A DNA stretch of 64,000 nt from Anoplolepis gracilipes (Eukaryota > Arthropoda > Insecta > Hymenoptera > Formicidae), in assembly GCF_047496725.1 (NCBI RefSeq), contig NC_132985.1:8487501-8551500 (forward strand), read 5' to 3'. This document shows positions 1 through 11,001 of the stretch, one piece after another. Numbering within the stretch: position 1 is the stretch's first letter; every line of letters begins with the position of its first letter. The notes beneath the pieces were generated by a model. The model made no database searches and was not told the DNA's origin. It worked only from the letters and a program-made list of their open reading frames with translations. The position numbers and the translations under genes were made by a program.

Positions 1-360
1 AGACAATTACTTTGGTCGAGAGTTTGCTACTTTGCGTTTTGGACCCATATTCTATTTCCAACAATGTGTCAACGTTACAATATTTATGTAAGTGACTGAA
101 TTGCGTTCTTATTATTGTAACTTTCCGTTCTATACTTATATCTGTCTTTTATACGATTGTATTTAGATTTATTATATTGATTGTATTTCGATTAATTTTG
201 CGCTGAAGATGGCCTAAAAAGAAGGCCGAAACGTACGTCTCATCTTATGTCAAACCAATTTAAATTTATTTTAATTTTGTTGTTTGAATGAATACAGATT
301 AAAAATTGCGTTTCACCAACTGCGGCTGACTCGTTGCGATTGCCTCCTTTTTTCCCAAAT
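1..360 (+). mobile_element. Penelope-like element, 3' tail fragment
   Basis: This AT-rich stretch has no open frame but carries a hammerhead-like core (201-240) of the kind that sits in the terminal repeats of Penelope-like elements. The three better PLE copies in this window have the same layout: AT-rich tail, then CTGAAGA...GAAAC, then T-rich sequence. The element enters from the left edge, so any RT or GIY-YIG coding part lies outside the window. Assignment rests on the ribozyme-like motif and layout only. Confidence 0.5.
201..240 (+). ncRNA. hammerhead-ribozyme-like motif of a PLE
   Basis: CTGAAGA (203-209) is followed by a GGCC/GGCC helix II with a loop, then GAAA (228-231) and a very short potential helix III, CG-TA-CG, followed by TC, the expected UH cleavage site. 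This is the order of the hammerhead core. PLE hammerheads are known to have such minimal helix III stems. Of the five copies in the window this one has the best-formed core. Confidence 0.65.
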
Positions 361-393
361 TTATAATTTTATATTTTATATTTTTAATTTTAG

Positions 394-422
394 AACACAC
401 ACACACACACACACACACACAC
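394..422. repeat. (AC)n microsatellite
   Basis: An uninterrupted AC dinucleotide run of about 14 units. Confidence 0.95.
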
Positions 423-454
423 ATCTTTGAATAAAAATTATGTTAAACATGTAT

Positions 455-945
455 ATTGCTTGCGCCTTCTTCAATCAATCTTATCCTTATTCCACCATAT
501 ATTATATAATTAATAATAATAATAATAATTTTACTAGCTCTTTACGCCCGTAAGTTTGGCTACCTTGTATTTTTTTAGAAAACCAAGCATGTAAAATAAA
601 TTTCTTTTGAAAGACAAGAAATATAAGATAATAAATTTCCAAGTTGAATACTGAATTTTGAGATTATAATTTAATATAATAAATTTAATATAAAAAAAAT
701 TTATTTTCCGCGTACACCTTTAGCCTCCGTCTTAACGCGCTTCCGCTATTCTTTCCCCTCAGCCTCCTTCTTTCTCTCTCACATTATCTTTCTATTGTAA
801 TCTTCTCCTTTTCCCACCACGTGCGTTCTCCTTGTCCTACGCTATGCTAAACGCATATAGCGCTCACCTTTTCCCACCACATCATACTCTCCTTATTCTA
901 TCCTATACCACGCGTCTCCGTCTACCGCGTTGCGAACGCCTATCG
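455..945. repeat. dispersed CT-rich repeat, copy 1
   Basis: The segment matches 50500-50980 in the same orientation. Shared blocks include the TTATTCCACCA...TATATAATTAATAATAAT stretch, TTTTACTAGCTCTTTA, and CCCACCACATCATACTC. The family is unidentified. Both copies end near a GTTGCGAATGCC/GTTGCGAACGCC block. Open frames here are by-products of the pyrimidine-rich composition. Confidence 0.7.
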
Positions 946-984
946 CGCCGTCTCTCTCTATCCCTCTCCCTACTCGCGGACCCA

Positions 985-1213
985 TCGGTTACGCCGCGGA
1001 CCTCTCTTCCCTCTCCGCAAACCCCTCGTCTACCGGCCGCGTCGCGGACCTCTCTCTTCTCCGCTGTCCCCTCGTCTACAAACCGCGCCGCGGACCTCTT
1101 CCCCTCACCGCGTACCCCTCGTCGTCTACAAACCGTGTCGCGGACCTACAGCTGTGTCACGGACCTCTCCCCCTCTCCGTGTACCCCTCGTCTACAAACC
1201 GCGTCGCGGACTT
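985..1213. repeat. GC-rich minisatellite, unit about 55 bp
   Basis: About four to five diverged tandem units share CCCCTCGTCTACAAACCGCG followed by TCGCGGACCTCTC. Unit lengths vary between roughly 45 and 60 bp. Two overlapping open frames over this region merely read through the repeat in different phases. Confidence 0.85.
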
Positions 1214-1690
1214 GCGTGACGTCATTCCCCGCCCCCGCACCCCCCTCGAGCGTCTGGGTTAGAATCCCCTTTAACACACTACTCTAACATAATATGTTTT
1301 CAAAAATTGATACATAATATATGCACACGCTAAGTATTTACAGAACGAAATCGTGTACTGAATACCTGAACTGCTAATTGGATTCGATAGATACTTTTTA
1401 TAGTAATTTATAATAAAACGTACGTGCTTCGCTGCATGCGGTTATATATAATATTATATTGCACCACTTAACTTATTTCGCATTGAATGTAAGTATTGTA
1501 TTTATTAATCATAGCATCTCGTCAAAGATTCTTTACTCGGCTAGTACTATTTTTAATGCATGAAAGCATTATTTTTCTCATGTAAATAAATTATATATTT
1601 ATTGCCACATGTTTGAGACATGAAATTTCGTGCGTGTCAATTGCGATAAACAGCATTAATATTCAAAGATCATTTTTTCGCTGTACAATT
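1214..1690. other. AT-rich stretch, nothing identified
   Basis: No open frame with a recognisable motif, no terminal repeat and no tandem repeat was found. Confidence 0.6.
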
Positions 1691-1691
1691 A

Positions 1692-1814
1692 ATTACATGA
1701 GTGTCCTCAGAATATTCGAGAAGGTCTCTCTACCGCTAAACATAAATCTTATACACAAATCTCACAAATAAAGTCGAAAAACATCTTTTTTGGTCCTAAC
1801 GACACTCATGTAAT
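1692..1814. mobile_element. small MITE-like element
   Basis: ATTACATGAGTGTC at 1692-1705 is matched exactly by its reverse complement at 1801-1814, giving a 123-bp unit with perfect 14-bp terminal inverted repeats and no coding potential. A target duplication is not obvious. Confidence 0.55.
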
Positions 1815-1849
1815 TCTCAATAGCAAAAACAATTATTTCCAGTACTTAA

Positions 1850-2340
1850 CCGCTCGAGCCTAATCAAGCATGCGCTACGGCGTGACGTAGCAGCAATCAG
1901 CTACTGGCAAACGCCGAGTCGGCTCTTGCGCATGTCAAAACCGCGTAGCGCCTGCCAATTAAGTACGACGCTCCAGTGTCACCTTAAAAATTCGAAAGTA
2001 ATTGGAAGCTAACAACCCCAATTTTCTCAGCTATAAATCAGCGTCGACGAAAAAATCCGCAGGCTTTTTTCGGTTAAATCGCTTTCGAATTGCTTCGCTG
2101 ATTTCGTCCGCACCGCATCTTTATTGTATTCTCACGATCGCCGCTTTCGCTGCACCGTCTTTCGTTCGATTCGTCGCTGCTTTCGCGAATCGTTATAATC
2201 GTCGCCTTCGACAAACTTTATTCTCGCGATTAACTTTGCTTGTAAATTTCTTGTAAATATATCTCTATTCTTTTTTGTGTTTGTTTGTGTGTTATAAAAT
2301 TAATAAAAGAACAAAAAAGTAGACAAATTGTGTCGTTAAA
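1850..2340. other. moderately GC-rich, promoter-like stretch of unknown origin
   Basis: This CpG-containing island sits in AT-rich DNA and contains a TATA-like CTATAAAT at about 2030. An 84-codon frame (2002-2256) has no recognisable motif. Composition resembles the leader of the DNA transposon at 7370-7520 and could be part of an LTR or transposon promoter, but I found no matching second copy or LTR ends. Confidence 0.25.
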
Positions 2341-2986
2341 AAGGGTTTAGATCACTGCTTATTTTCCGCCGCGATACTCTCGAACACCACATAACATATA
2401 ATAATATAATTATATAATTATTATAATTTATAAATACATAATATGAAAATTCTCATATATATATTTATATATATTTGTTTATTCATAATTCAGGTCTTCG
2501 TGAAATTGCGAGGAAAAAACTGTCGACGTAAGTAGCAAGTGCCGTTAGGTGGACACGAATGGGATGTGCGTATAGCGGTATGTAAATGTATTTCTAGCTT
2601 ATTTCTGAAAAATGCGACTTTGGAATACAACTTTATCATATATAGTTGAATTTGTCATTAAATATGCTACAAGTTTTGCTATAAAATAAATTTCAAAATT
2701 TTTAAAAATTGAAGAAGGGAAGAAGGATTTCGAAAAATTTAATCGCACAGTTTTTAATTCTCTTGCGGCTCTATTTAATGACAGAAATCGTATCAAAATG
2801 GTTAAATTTTTTCTGCGAAGAAAAATATTTACTTTCAGGTTATATAATAGGTTTTGATGGTGCTAATTTCAAATTTGTGATCAAAATTACAAAAATTCAA
2901 ATGGCGGACTTAAAAGTAATAAATCTTAAAATACGTGTCTATTTGCGTGAAACTCAATTTCTGTAAGTTTCTATAAATTTTTGAGA

Positions 2987-3672
2987 ATGATTACTATCTA
3001 TTCGGCCAATAAACAAGCAAATTGAATTATATGTTCGCGAAAATAAGATTTATTGTTCTAAATTACATCGTAGTAAACAGTATAGCGTGGAGTCTGTTGG
3101 AAGTGAGATATCTCTTCTAGTAAGGAAGCGTTTTGACAATGCAATGAACACACAAGTAAATTTTAGAGGGGAATAAAAAAATAAAAAAATGGTAATTAAT
3201 TGGTTATTTTCGAGATTTTAACTTCATGTAATAACGTCAACGTAATTTTAATATTTTTATAGAATTTGCAACTTTACGCATCCAAATACGCACAGATCGT
3301 TGTTGGTGAATAATTGTAATTTCTCGCCCTCAACCGAAGAAAGAATAGTTACTTACTAATAACTTGCGATGTTGGGAAAATATTATAATTCTTGCGTTGG
3401 AATTGGCATTGCTTAGACAATTTACTGTTAAATTTATAGTTTTATAATTTTTTGATGACAAAATGAAAATTATCCACATGCTTTCTGACATTAATTGTAA
3501 TTCCCGTCACACGTAATATTAGCATTAATATTTACGTTCATTATGTATTGAAAAAGACTGCGTACAGTCGAAACGTTTACTACGATGTAATTTAGAACAA
3601 TAAATATTATCATTTTCGCGAACATATAATTCAATTTGCTCGTTTATTAGCCGAATAGATAGTAATTATTTA
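2987..3672. mobile_element. inverted-repeat element with hammerhead-like arm
   Basis: Arms of about 90 bp (2987-3077 and 3575-3672) are reverse complements: ATTACTATCTATTCGGC...AATTGAATTATATGTTCGCG on the left and the mirror on the right. Just inside the right arm lies TTGAAAAAGACTG-CGTA-CAGTCGAAACG (3547-3577, a perfect GACTG stem), a degenerate version of the PLE hammerhead layout. No coding sequence. Confidence 0.6.
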
Positions 3673-4100
3673 TAGATTAGAATACGAGTGGTAACAATTT
3701 ATTTTTGAGAATGTTTTGATAGAAATATGTTTTTACTATAAACTATAATAATTATAATTTATTTTAATTTGTAATTACTTGTTAAATTATTTTATTTATC
3801 GCTACGCCATTTTGAATTTTGCAGCAACAAATTTTGCCACAAATTTAAAATTAGATACTCAAAAATTTCCAAAATATCATTCTTAGTTAATATATGTAAC
3901 TAATAACTGCTTTTTTACATTTTTTTGTACCTTTCAAAAATTCATATTTTTTCACAATTTTTAGATGAGCACAACTTTGCAAATAGTAATTTTTACCATG
4001 AGTATAACTAATTACTGAAAAGTAAAATTCTTTAGCTTTAATTTGCACCTTGGTTCATGTTCCTACGATGTCTAGTTCTTAAGTTATGAAAGAAAATGTT
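3673..4100. other. AT-rich stretch, nothing identified
   Basis: Low-complexity AT-rich DNA between the inverted-repeat element and the GAGTC hairpins. No gene or terminal repeat was found. Confidence 0.6.
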
Positions 4101-4168
4101 ACCCCGAGTCTGACTCGGGGTTAACCGTTTGGGCACAGTCCGCTTAACCCGAGTCAGATTCGGGTTAA
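4101..4168. repeat. two adjacent GAGTC hairpins
   Basis: ACCCCGAGTCTGACTCGGGGT (4101-4121) is a near-perfect palindrome, and TTAACCCGAGTCAGATTCGGGTTAA (4144-4168) is a second, related one 22 bp further on. Both can extrude stems of about nine base pairs. Confidence 0.75.
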
Positions 4169-4403
4169 ACCGCAGGGGAGTTAAGTACATTAAGAACCGT
4201 AAAACTTTTATTTGAAACTTTTTTTTATATCTCTTATCATTTCGACGGTATTCGGTCAGGAATAAAAAAATGATTTTTTTCAAGAGGGTGTTTCACCCCC
4301 TTAACGACCGTACGGGCACGTATAAAAAAATATGTCTCCTATTTTGACCTAGACTACAACATATTAAAAGCTCATTAAACTCGGAGGGGGACACTTTCAT
4401 ACC

Positions 4404-4495
4404 TATCCTTGTTAGATAGGCAAAAAGAAATAGCAGAAGAAAAGGAAAAACTAGAAGCAGACGAAAAAGAACGTAAGAATAAAAAAAAGCAGTAT
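4404..4495 (+). other. Lys/Glu-rich coding-like fragment
   Basis: A frame of about 29 codons reads LLDRQKEIAEEKEKLEAD followed by a lysine-rich end and a stop, which has the character of a charged coiled coil. There is no start codon or recognisable domain. The following 300 bases (to about 4790) are purine-rich with no frame. It may be a relic of a host exon or transposon ORF. Confidence 0.25.
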
Positions 4496-4789
4496 TAGAA
4501 CATATAAGAAGATGATTTATAATTACATAAAAAATTTATAATTACAATTAATAACTGAAGAGAAATTATATAAAGAACCTATTAAAGAATCTGCATCGAT
4601 GCAAACAATATTGAAAGATTCAGCTAAATGTATGACCAGCAAAATAGTTTTTCAAGAATTGATATCTAGTCTAAAAAAATCTCAGAAATAAAGAAAAAGA
4701 ACAAAGAATCAAAGTTGAGAAATTGAGAGAAAAAGTACAAAAAAGAAAATCTCAACTTTGAGACTGAGGTAAACAAAAGGCTTAAGGTC

Positions 4790-5540
4790 TAAAAATAATT
4801 AAAGAATAAGGCTGTAGAGAGCAAGGACGTGAATACCATCAGATTGAAGCACAATATCGTGTTGTAATAATATATAATTCAAAGAATCAAAAATTTAAAT
4901 TGACACAAAAATATAAGATATAATAAAAGGTTTTAAAATACAAACGTTTCGGGCTCTTGTTTTGAGCCTTCTTCAGTGCAAAGTATAAGTGTGTGATGTA
5001 CATGTAAAGGAAGAATGATAAGAATATGAATATAAAATTAAAAATTAAAAAATTACAAAATAAAAATGTTAAGAAGTCATGAACAGCAGTCGACGGAACG
5101 AAAATACAAATAGACAGAGCCATCCTCTGTTTTGTTTTTATCGAAAGGAGAAAAACAGACTTGATAAAAAATTCAACTTTTGTTGTCTAAATAACGCAAC
5201 AGAAATGACATTAAATGATTATTAATATTAATTATTATTATTCCCACTGCTCATTCTCTATAAACAATAATTTTTTACCACATCAGCGCTTTAAATTTTC
5301 TGTAAAAAATACATCCGACAATAATATCCTTCAAAATAAGATCTTAAATGTCCACATAGACCCAACATCATATTTAGATGCACACTCGAGTTTACAAGGA
5401 GAGGGCGCGAACTTTGGGTCACCGATTTTGATGGGAATTTTTTATAGTATAGTACTCTATTAGAAAAGTACTTGAATAAAGGAATAGGGCGCAACCCTCA
5501 GCCATTTTCGAGAAAATTTATTTAAAAAAAATACAATATT
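4790..5540 (-). mobile_element. Penelope-like element, internally deleted, minus strand
   Basis: Read on the minus strand, 5540-5385 matches the 5' part of the PLE at 12640-12780 and 5123-4790 matches its 3' tail at 15118-15405, including the hammerhead-like motif. The coding region is missing and 5385-5130 has no match there. It lies in inverted orientation to the right-hand copy with 7.1 kb between them, filled by two other elements. Short frames here do not encode PLE proteins. Confidence 0.8.
4943..4980 (-). ncRNA. hammerhead-ribozyme-like motif of a PLE
   Basis: On the minus strand: CTGAAGA (4976-4970), helix II GGCTC/GAGCC with an A-rich loop, then GAAAC (4950-4946). The core residues are intact. 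Helix III is not convincing in monomer form. Confidence 0.6.
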
Positions 5541-5577
5541 CCTCATCTACCCGTGACTTTATACTAGTAAACGTGAA

Positions 5578-5640
5578 GGCGGCGTAGCTTGGGTAGTTTG
5601 GTCCGTACGTATCACGGTGCGAACTAGGGTTCGATTCCCG
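5578..5640 (+). other. tRNA-like segment with Pol III A and B boxes
   Basis: TAGCTTGGGTAGTTTGG (from 5585) fits a tRNA A box and GGTTCGATTCC (5628-5638) is a perfect B box, spaced as in a tRNA gene. Cloverleaf pairing elsewhere is poor, so this is a tRNA-derived promoter, not a functional tRNA. Confidence 0.6.
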
Positions 5641-6430
5641 TTTCTTCAATTTTTTTCTCGTTTTTTAAATTATTTTTTAATGTATAATTTTTTTATTGGG
5701 TATTTTATTGGTTTGAAAATAATTTTAATGAGATTTTTGTGATTAAAATGATACCAAACACAACATAAATCGAATATTTAATTAGAAAGATATTCGTAAT
5801 TACGATTATTGATTAATTAAAAATTATCTGATTTATGTCTTGTTTGGTGTCATTTTAATCGAAAAAATCTCATTAATCCATTAAAATTATTTTCAAACCG
5901 ATAAAATGTAAAATAAAAAAGTTTTAGTTTTTATTCAATAAAATGTTTATATTATAGATAAGATAAGATCTCCACGAGACGCGTTAGCCATCGAAAGCGA
6001 GAGAGAGAACGAATAAGGAATAAGCGAGATGAACGACATCAAAAGGTTCCGAAGTCTTGTTCGCGAGCATTCCTTTATCCATTGTTTTTTGTATCATACC
6101 TATATCATACTATAGAAAATACAACTTTTTTATTTTGCATTTTGTCGATTTGAAAATAATTTTAATGGATTAATGAGATTTTTCCGATTAAAATGATACC
6201 AAACATAAATCGGATAATTTTTAATTAATCAATAATCGTAATTACGAATATCTTTCTAATTAAATATCCGATTTATGTTGTGTTTGGTATCATTTTAATC
6301 ACAAAAATTTCATTAAAATTTAAACCGATAAAATATCCAATAAAAAAATTTTATTTTTTATAGTAAGATGACATATGTATAATACAAAAATTGTAGTATA
6401 TATCGACAATCTTTTTTACAACATCTTACT

Positions 6431-6488
6431 ACAAATGTTTATTTATCTAAAAACAAATTAATTTGTTTTTAGATAAATAAATATTTGT
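6431..6488. repeat. 58-bp near-perfect hairpin
   Basis: ACAAAT(G)TTTATTTATCTAAAAACAAATT is followed at once by its reverse complement, with essentially no loop. It lies inside the palindromic element. Confidence 0.85.
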
Positions 6489-6557
6489 GGTAGATAAAAC
6501 GGTAAAATTATACACAAAAAAATAATTTAAAAAACGAGAAAAAAAATTGAAGAGACT

Positions 6558-6625
6558 GGAATCGAACTCTAGTTCGCAGTGTGATATGTACGAACCAAAC
6601 TACCCGAGCTACGCCGCCTTCACGT
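6558..6625 (-). other. mirror copy of the tRNA-like segment
   Basis: The right arm of the palindrome repeats the tRNA-like sequence in inverted orientation. The B box here reads AGTTCGATTCC (one mismatch) and the A-box region TAGCTCGGGTAGTTTGG is kept. Transcription from the two promoters would converge. Confidence 0.55.
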
Positions 6626-6652
6626 TTAGTAGTATAAAGTCACGGGTAAACA

Positions 6653-7030
6653 CCCAGTGAGAAGTGACAGGTCGGAAAGACGGTTATTAAACGTCTATGT
6701 CGTCTATGGTTGAAATTAGTATCAAGTTAAACCAATTTTTAACCAATCGAAAATTTTATTTTATTGATTGTGTAGGTATGTCTTCTCTGTAAATTTGTAA
6801 TTTGTATTATAATATACAACATTTAAGAACAAATATAGTTCTTAAATATAAAAGGTCGAAAAGACAACTATTAGACGACTATTAGACGTTTATGTCATCT
6901 ATCTAATTAAACCACTTTTCAATTATTTTAAAATTTTGTTTCTATTAAATATAGAAACGTTTTTCTGCAAATTTTTTAGTAAACAATGATTGATTGAAAA
7001 GATGTCGAAACAACGTCTATTCGATATTTT
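6653..7030. repeat. left subterminal repeat cluster
   Basis: Several copies of AAACGTCTATGTC-like and AGACGTTTATGTC-like words lie in the first 370 bp of the transposon, the usual place for transposase binding sites in CACTA-type elements. Confidence 0.5.
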
Positions 7031-7369
7031 TTTACCATCATTTTGTAACTTGTATCTACAATATAAAATAATATTTTAAAAAATAACAGTTAATGTTTGC
7101 AGAATAATTATTCCATTAATTGTTAACTTATTTTTTCTAAATATTATTTTATATTGTAGATACAAATTATAATTAATAGAATAATAATTTTTATCAAATA
7201 ACAGCTAATAATAATAAAAATAAAATTAAAAATATAAAACAGTTAATAATATAACAGTTAATAATATAATGTTATATATAATTCATATAAATAGTAAATA
7301 AAAATAATTATATTATTAATACAAGTAAATAATAATTATATAATTAATAAAAATTAAATTGCACGCACT

Positions 7370-7520
7370 GTTTGCGCACGCATCCCGAAGATCGCGTGCA
7401 CCGTGCTACGTCGCTAACGATTGGACGCTTAGCGTCAAATGACGATCACATATGCGCAGTAACATAGAGCGCATGATATCTGTAGAGCGATTGGCTATAA
7501 GACGAAGTCATAGGAGTCGC
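7370..7520 (+). promoter_or_regulatory. putative transposon promoter
   Basis: A GC-richer segment ends in GGCTATAAGA (about 7492-7501), a TATA-like box, about 650 bp upstream of a candidate first exon. Its position ahead of the transposase and the composition shift are the only support. Confidence 0.3.
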
Positions 7521-8146
7521 TATGTCGAGAAAGAAGCTTGCAAGGCTCGAAAGCTATTATAGCCGGGATCTCGTCATAATGGCCAGTGCTTTCTCTTTCA
7601 TTTTATGTATATATTTTTGTAAATAGTTTGTGTATATAGTTGTATATATTTTTGCTGATCCACGAATATTACAAAGATCGGCAGACTGTAAAAGACTTCC
7701 TTTTATTGTGATGTGACTACTTTTTTGCATATAGGACGCGTTATACGCACAGATTTGTAAATATTATGACACAATACTTGCAAGAAGAAAGAATTATAAA
7801 ATAAATTCTCCGCCGCTCGATGCCGGAGAACTGAAATACAAGTATAAGCAAATACTGCAGACCTGACTCTTGTACTATTATACTGGCAAAAATAACCTGT
7901 ATTGATGGCAACACAAATATACAAAGAAAATATGGCTGACTAGGTAAATGATAACGATATGTCTTGATTTATTTTATTTAATAATTATTAAATTTTTTAA
8001 AATTATTGTAAGGAAATGTATTTTTTCAGTGCTCTTTTATTATATTGATAAAATATTTCAACGAAGGCGGAAATTATTTTTACAACCGAAACAAAGGAAA
8101 AAAATACAATTTTTTAAGAAAAAGCGTACTTTCCAACATATAATCA

Positions 8147-10796
8147 ATGGATACTAATGAACAGGTAAGTTTTTAAATTTAATAAATTTTATTTTTTATT
8201 AAAATTAAATCGTGGTGTTTTTTCTGAAACTTATCTTTTTTTGTATTGTCCACAACTTGAATACAATAATATGAAACTTTTATTCTAAAATTTCAAGTTT
8301 GTGAATAATTTTCATTATTTTATATATTTTAAATGCTTTTTAATAGAAAATTTACCATAAATAGTAGACTTTAAGTATAATGCACTATCAAATATAAATA
8401 TAATATAATATTCTTAAATTATTAAACTTTTTTTAATATTTTATAATTCTAATTTTTATAATTATTTCTAATAATATATTACTTTTAATTTATCTAATCG
8501 ATACATTAATATTTATATTTTCATTAATTTTAATGGAATAACTGAATTATTTTATATTTCTGAATCGTACATCATTTGCAACTCTTGATGTATTTTTTGT
8601 TACAGTTTCACATTTTTTGCATAAATGAAATAAGGCTATTCGGTGGAAACTCCATCTTTCAAACGCAAAGCGCAAAGGAATAAAATACGTAGAGAAGTCA
8701 AACGTAGAAAGTTGCAAAAAATGTGGACATTAATTGATTATCGAAGAGATGTTACATCTAGTGACAGTGACAGTGAAAATGATAGGGAAAGTGATATTAT
8801 TGGTGAACAGTACATTATTTCATCTGAAGAGGATGGAACATCAACAGAAGAAAATGCACAAATTGAAAATGAAAATTCTGACAATCAGTCTATAGATTTT
8901 TTTGAGGCAGCTCAGCCAGACATCGTACAAAATGAAATTCCACATATAAATTATCCAGAAGTGCAAGATTTAAATTCAAGTGATGATGATTTAATAATTT
9001 TTGAAAATGATAAAGAGAGACAACAGTATGTAATTGAATCTCTTACTGAATGGGCTTTAGAAAATGGAAACCTATCTATGAAAATGGAAACCTATCTATG
9101 AATGGAAACCTATCTATGAAAAAGCTTGATAGCCTTCTAAAAAGACTGCATCCTGTCTTTCCTAATTGTCCAAAGAGTTACAAATCTCTGCTAAATACAC
9201 CTTCTAGTATTGCTGTGATTAATTTTGAAAGTGGTGGTCAATTTTGGTATAAAGGAATAAAAAAGAACTTGTATGCACTTGATGTTAGAGAATATTTATT
9301 ACGCTATGGTGAAATAACTATTGATATTAATATGGATGGCCTTCCAATTTCAAATAGTTCAACCTTGAAATTTTGGCCAATTTTAAGTAAATTAATTGGA
9401 ACTTTAAATGAGCCATTTATCATAGGACTTTATGTGGGACACAAAGATCCTCAAAATATTAATGAATACTTAAAGGATTTGGTAAAGGAATTAAATGACT
9501 TTTTCAAGAATGGATTTGAATGTGACGGATCACGATTTAAGTTTAATATGCGCCATTATATTCTTGATGCTCCTGCAGGCGCTTTTGTTAAATGTATTAT
9601 TGGACATAATGGATATGGTGGTTGTGAAAAGTGCACGGTAGTTGGTAAATGGACTGCTAACAGAATGACTTTTGTTGAGCTTAATAAACCACTTCGTACT
9701 GATGAATCTTTTTTTAATCAAGATCAACCCATTCATCATCAAGATTATTCTCCTCTTCTTCTTGTGGATACTAAAATGGTGTCGCAGTTTCGTTTAGTTG
9801 CAATGCATCTTGTCTATTCTGGAGTGTTCAAGAGACTACTTATGACATAGCTTGAATGGAGAGGTCATTACAGACTTAGTTTAAATGCCATCGCAACTAT
9901 CTCTGGCCTATTTAAAATTAGTTTAAAGCATTGCCCAAGTGATTTTAATAGAAAGCGCCATGATTTTTCAAAAGCACATTTCTACAAAAGCACTGAGTTA
10001 AGAAGAATGTATATTTATGATGGCATCTTTGTTTTTTTTTGGACCATTGGATTCAAAAATTTACAAGCATTATCTCCTTCTTCATAGTGCTATTTATATA
10101 TTAACCAGTACAGTTTTAGTTCGCATAATGCATAACTATGCTAAAGAGTTGTTAAGAACATTTATCGTTCATTCCGAAGCAATATATGGGGAAAAATTCA
10201 TTGTTTACAATGTACACTCTCTTTTTCATTTGGCTGAAGAATGTGCTGAACATGGAGAACTGGATAGTTTCAGTGCATTTTGTTTCGAGAATCGATTGAA
10301 ATCAAAGAATCTCTTCGATCTTTTCGCAAACCATTTGAACAAGTTGCTAAGCGAGATTTGGAAAAAGACAGTTCGATCTGTTCATCTATCTTATAATGGA
10401 AATAACATTATTCTCTCTCAAAGACATATTGATCCAATGGAGACTGTACCAGGCATTCAGTATAAGAAGATAATTGTGAATAATATAACATTCAAGTTGG
10501 GACAGCAAGATTCTTGTGTAAAAACGTCAGATGGTAGTGTTATGATCATAACAAACATTATTCGGAGGAATGACAATTCTGTGTATATAATGGGCCACAA
10601 ATTTCATCAATACGAAGATTATTATGATTATCCATTACCTTCTTCTATTCTTGGAATTGTTAAAGTGAGTCGTTTAAGTGCAACAAAAAATGTTATTGAG
10701 TTGTCTAAGATACAGGCTAAATGTTGGCTTATTCATATTCCTCATAGCGAATCGTACCTCAACATGCCTCTGTTGCACACATTTATAATTCATTGA
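8147..10796 (+). pseudogene. Tnp2-type transposase, broken
   Basis: The main body is in three frames: an acidic N-terminal part (8643-9101), a core (9050-9850) and a C-terminal part (10017-10796). The core holds a Tnp2-like block (INMDGLPISNSS, then FWPILSKLI, then CEKCTV); the C-terminal part has YNVHSLFHLAEEC and FSAFCFENRLK. Breaks are a triplicated 18-20-bp unit at about 9059-9120 that shifts frame, an in-frame TAG at about 9848, and a one-base shift at a T-run near 10030. The 8643 start is GTG. A short exon, MDTNEQ at 8147-8164 followed by GTAAGT, may supply the true start. It would cut and re-insert this element; this copy should be inactive. Confidence 0.65.
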
Positions 10797-11001
10797 AAAG
10801 GTATTGTATCAATTTAGTTATATAAGAATGAGAATTTACAATTAAAAAAATACAATATATCAGTAAAATGTAAAGAGTTTTTTTAAATTAATTTTTAATT
10901 TTAAGATGTATCTCTTGAAAGTAATTAAAAATTTTTTAGGCTGTAAACATAAAATGATTTGATTATAACTTTCTAATACTTTGTTCTTTCTTTTTCTTTA
11001 G

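Larger units (their letters stand above)
2555..4390. repeat. dispersed repeat, interrupted copy; inverted match at 63240-63640
   Basis: Positions 2555-2735 and 4175-4390 match, in reverse complement, two adjacent parts of 63240-63640. Shared blocks include TGCGACTTTGGAATACAA and CACGTATAAAAAAATATGTCTC. In the right copy the two parts are contiguous. Here about 1.4 kb separates them, including the inverted-repeat element at 2987-3672, so this copy was split by insertion. Family unknown. Short open frames inside it have no recognisable motif. Confidence 0.65.
5549..6647. mobile_element. 1.1-kb palindromic element with tRNA-like arms
   Basis: ACCCGTGACTTTATACTAGT at the left end mirrors ACTATAAAGTCACGGGT at the right end, and the arms continue through a tRNA-like segment (about 100 bp). 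Each half also contains its own palindrome (5741-5865 and 6175-6305), and these are reverse complements of each other. No protein frame. It behaves like a non-autonomous TIR element or a head-to-head SINE pair. It abuts the next transposon (6653) with five bases between. Confidence 0.75.

Noticed and set aside
832..1287. Two overlapping Arg/Ser/Pro-rich open frames
   Set aside because: They read the CT-rich repeat and the GC-rich minisatellite in different phases; no motif and no conserved frame.
5578..5640. A functional tRNA gene
   Set aside because: A and B boxes are present but acceptor, anticodon and T stems do not pair properly, and the sequence is part of a palindromic element.
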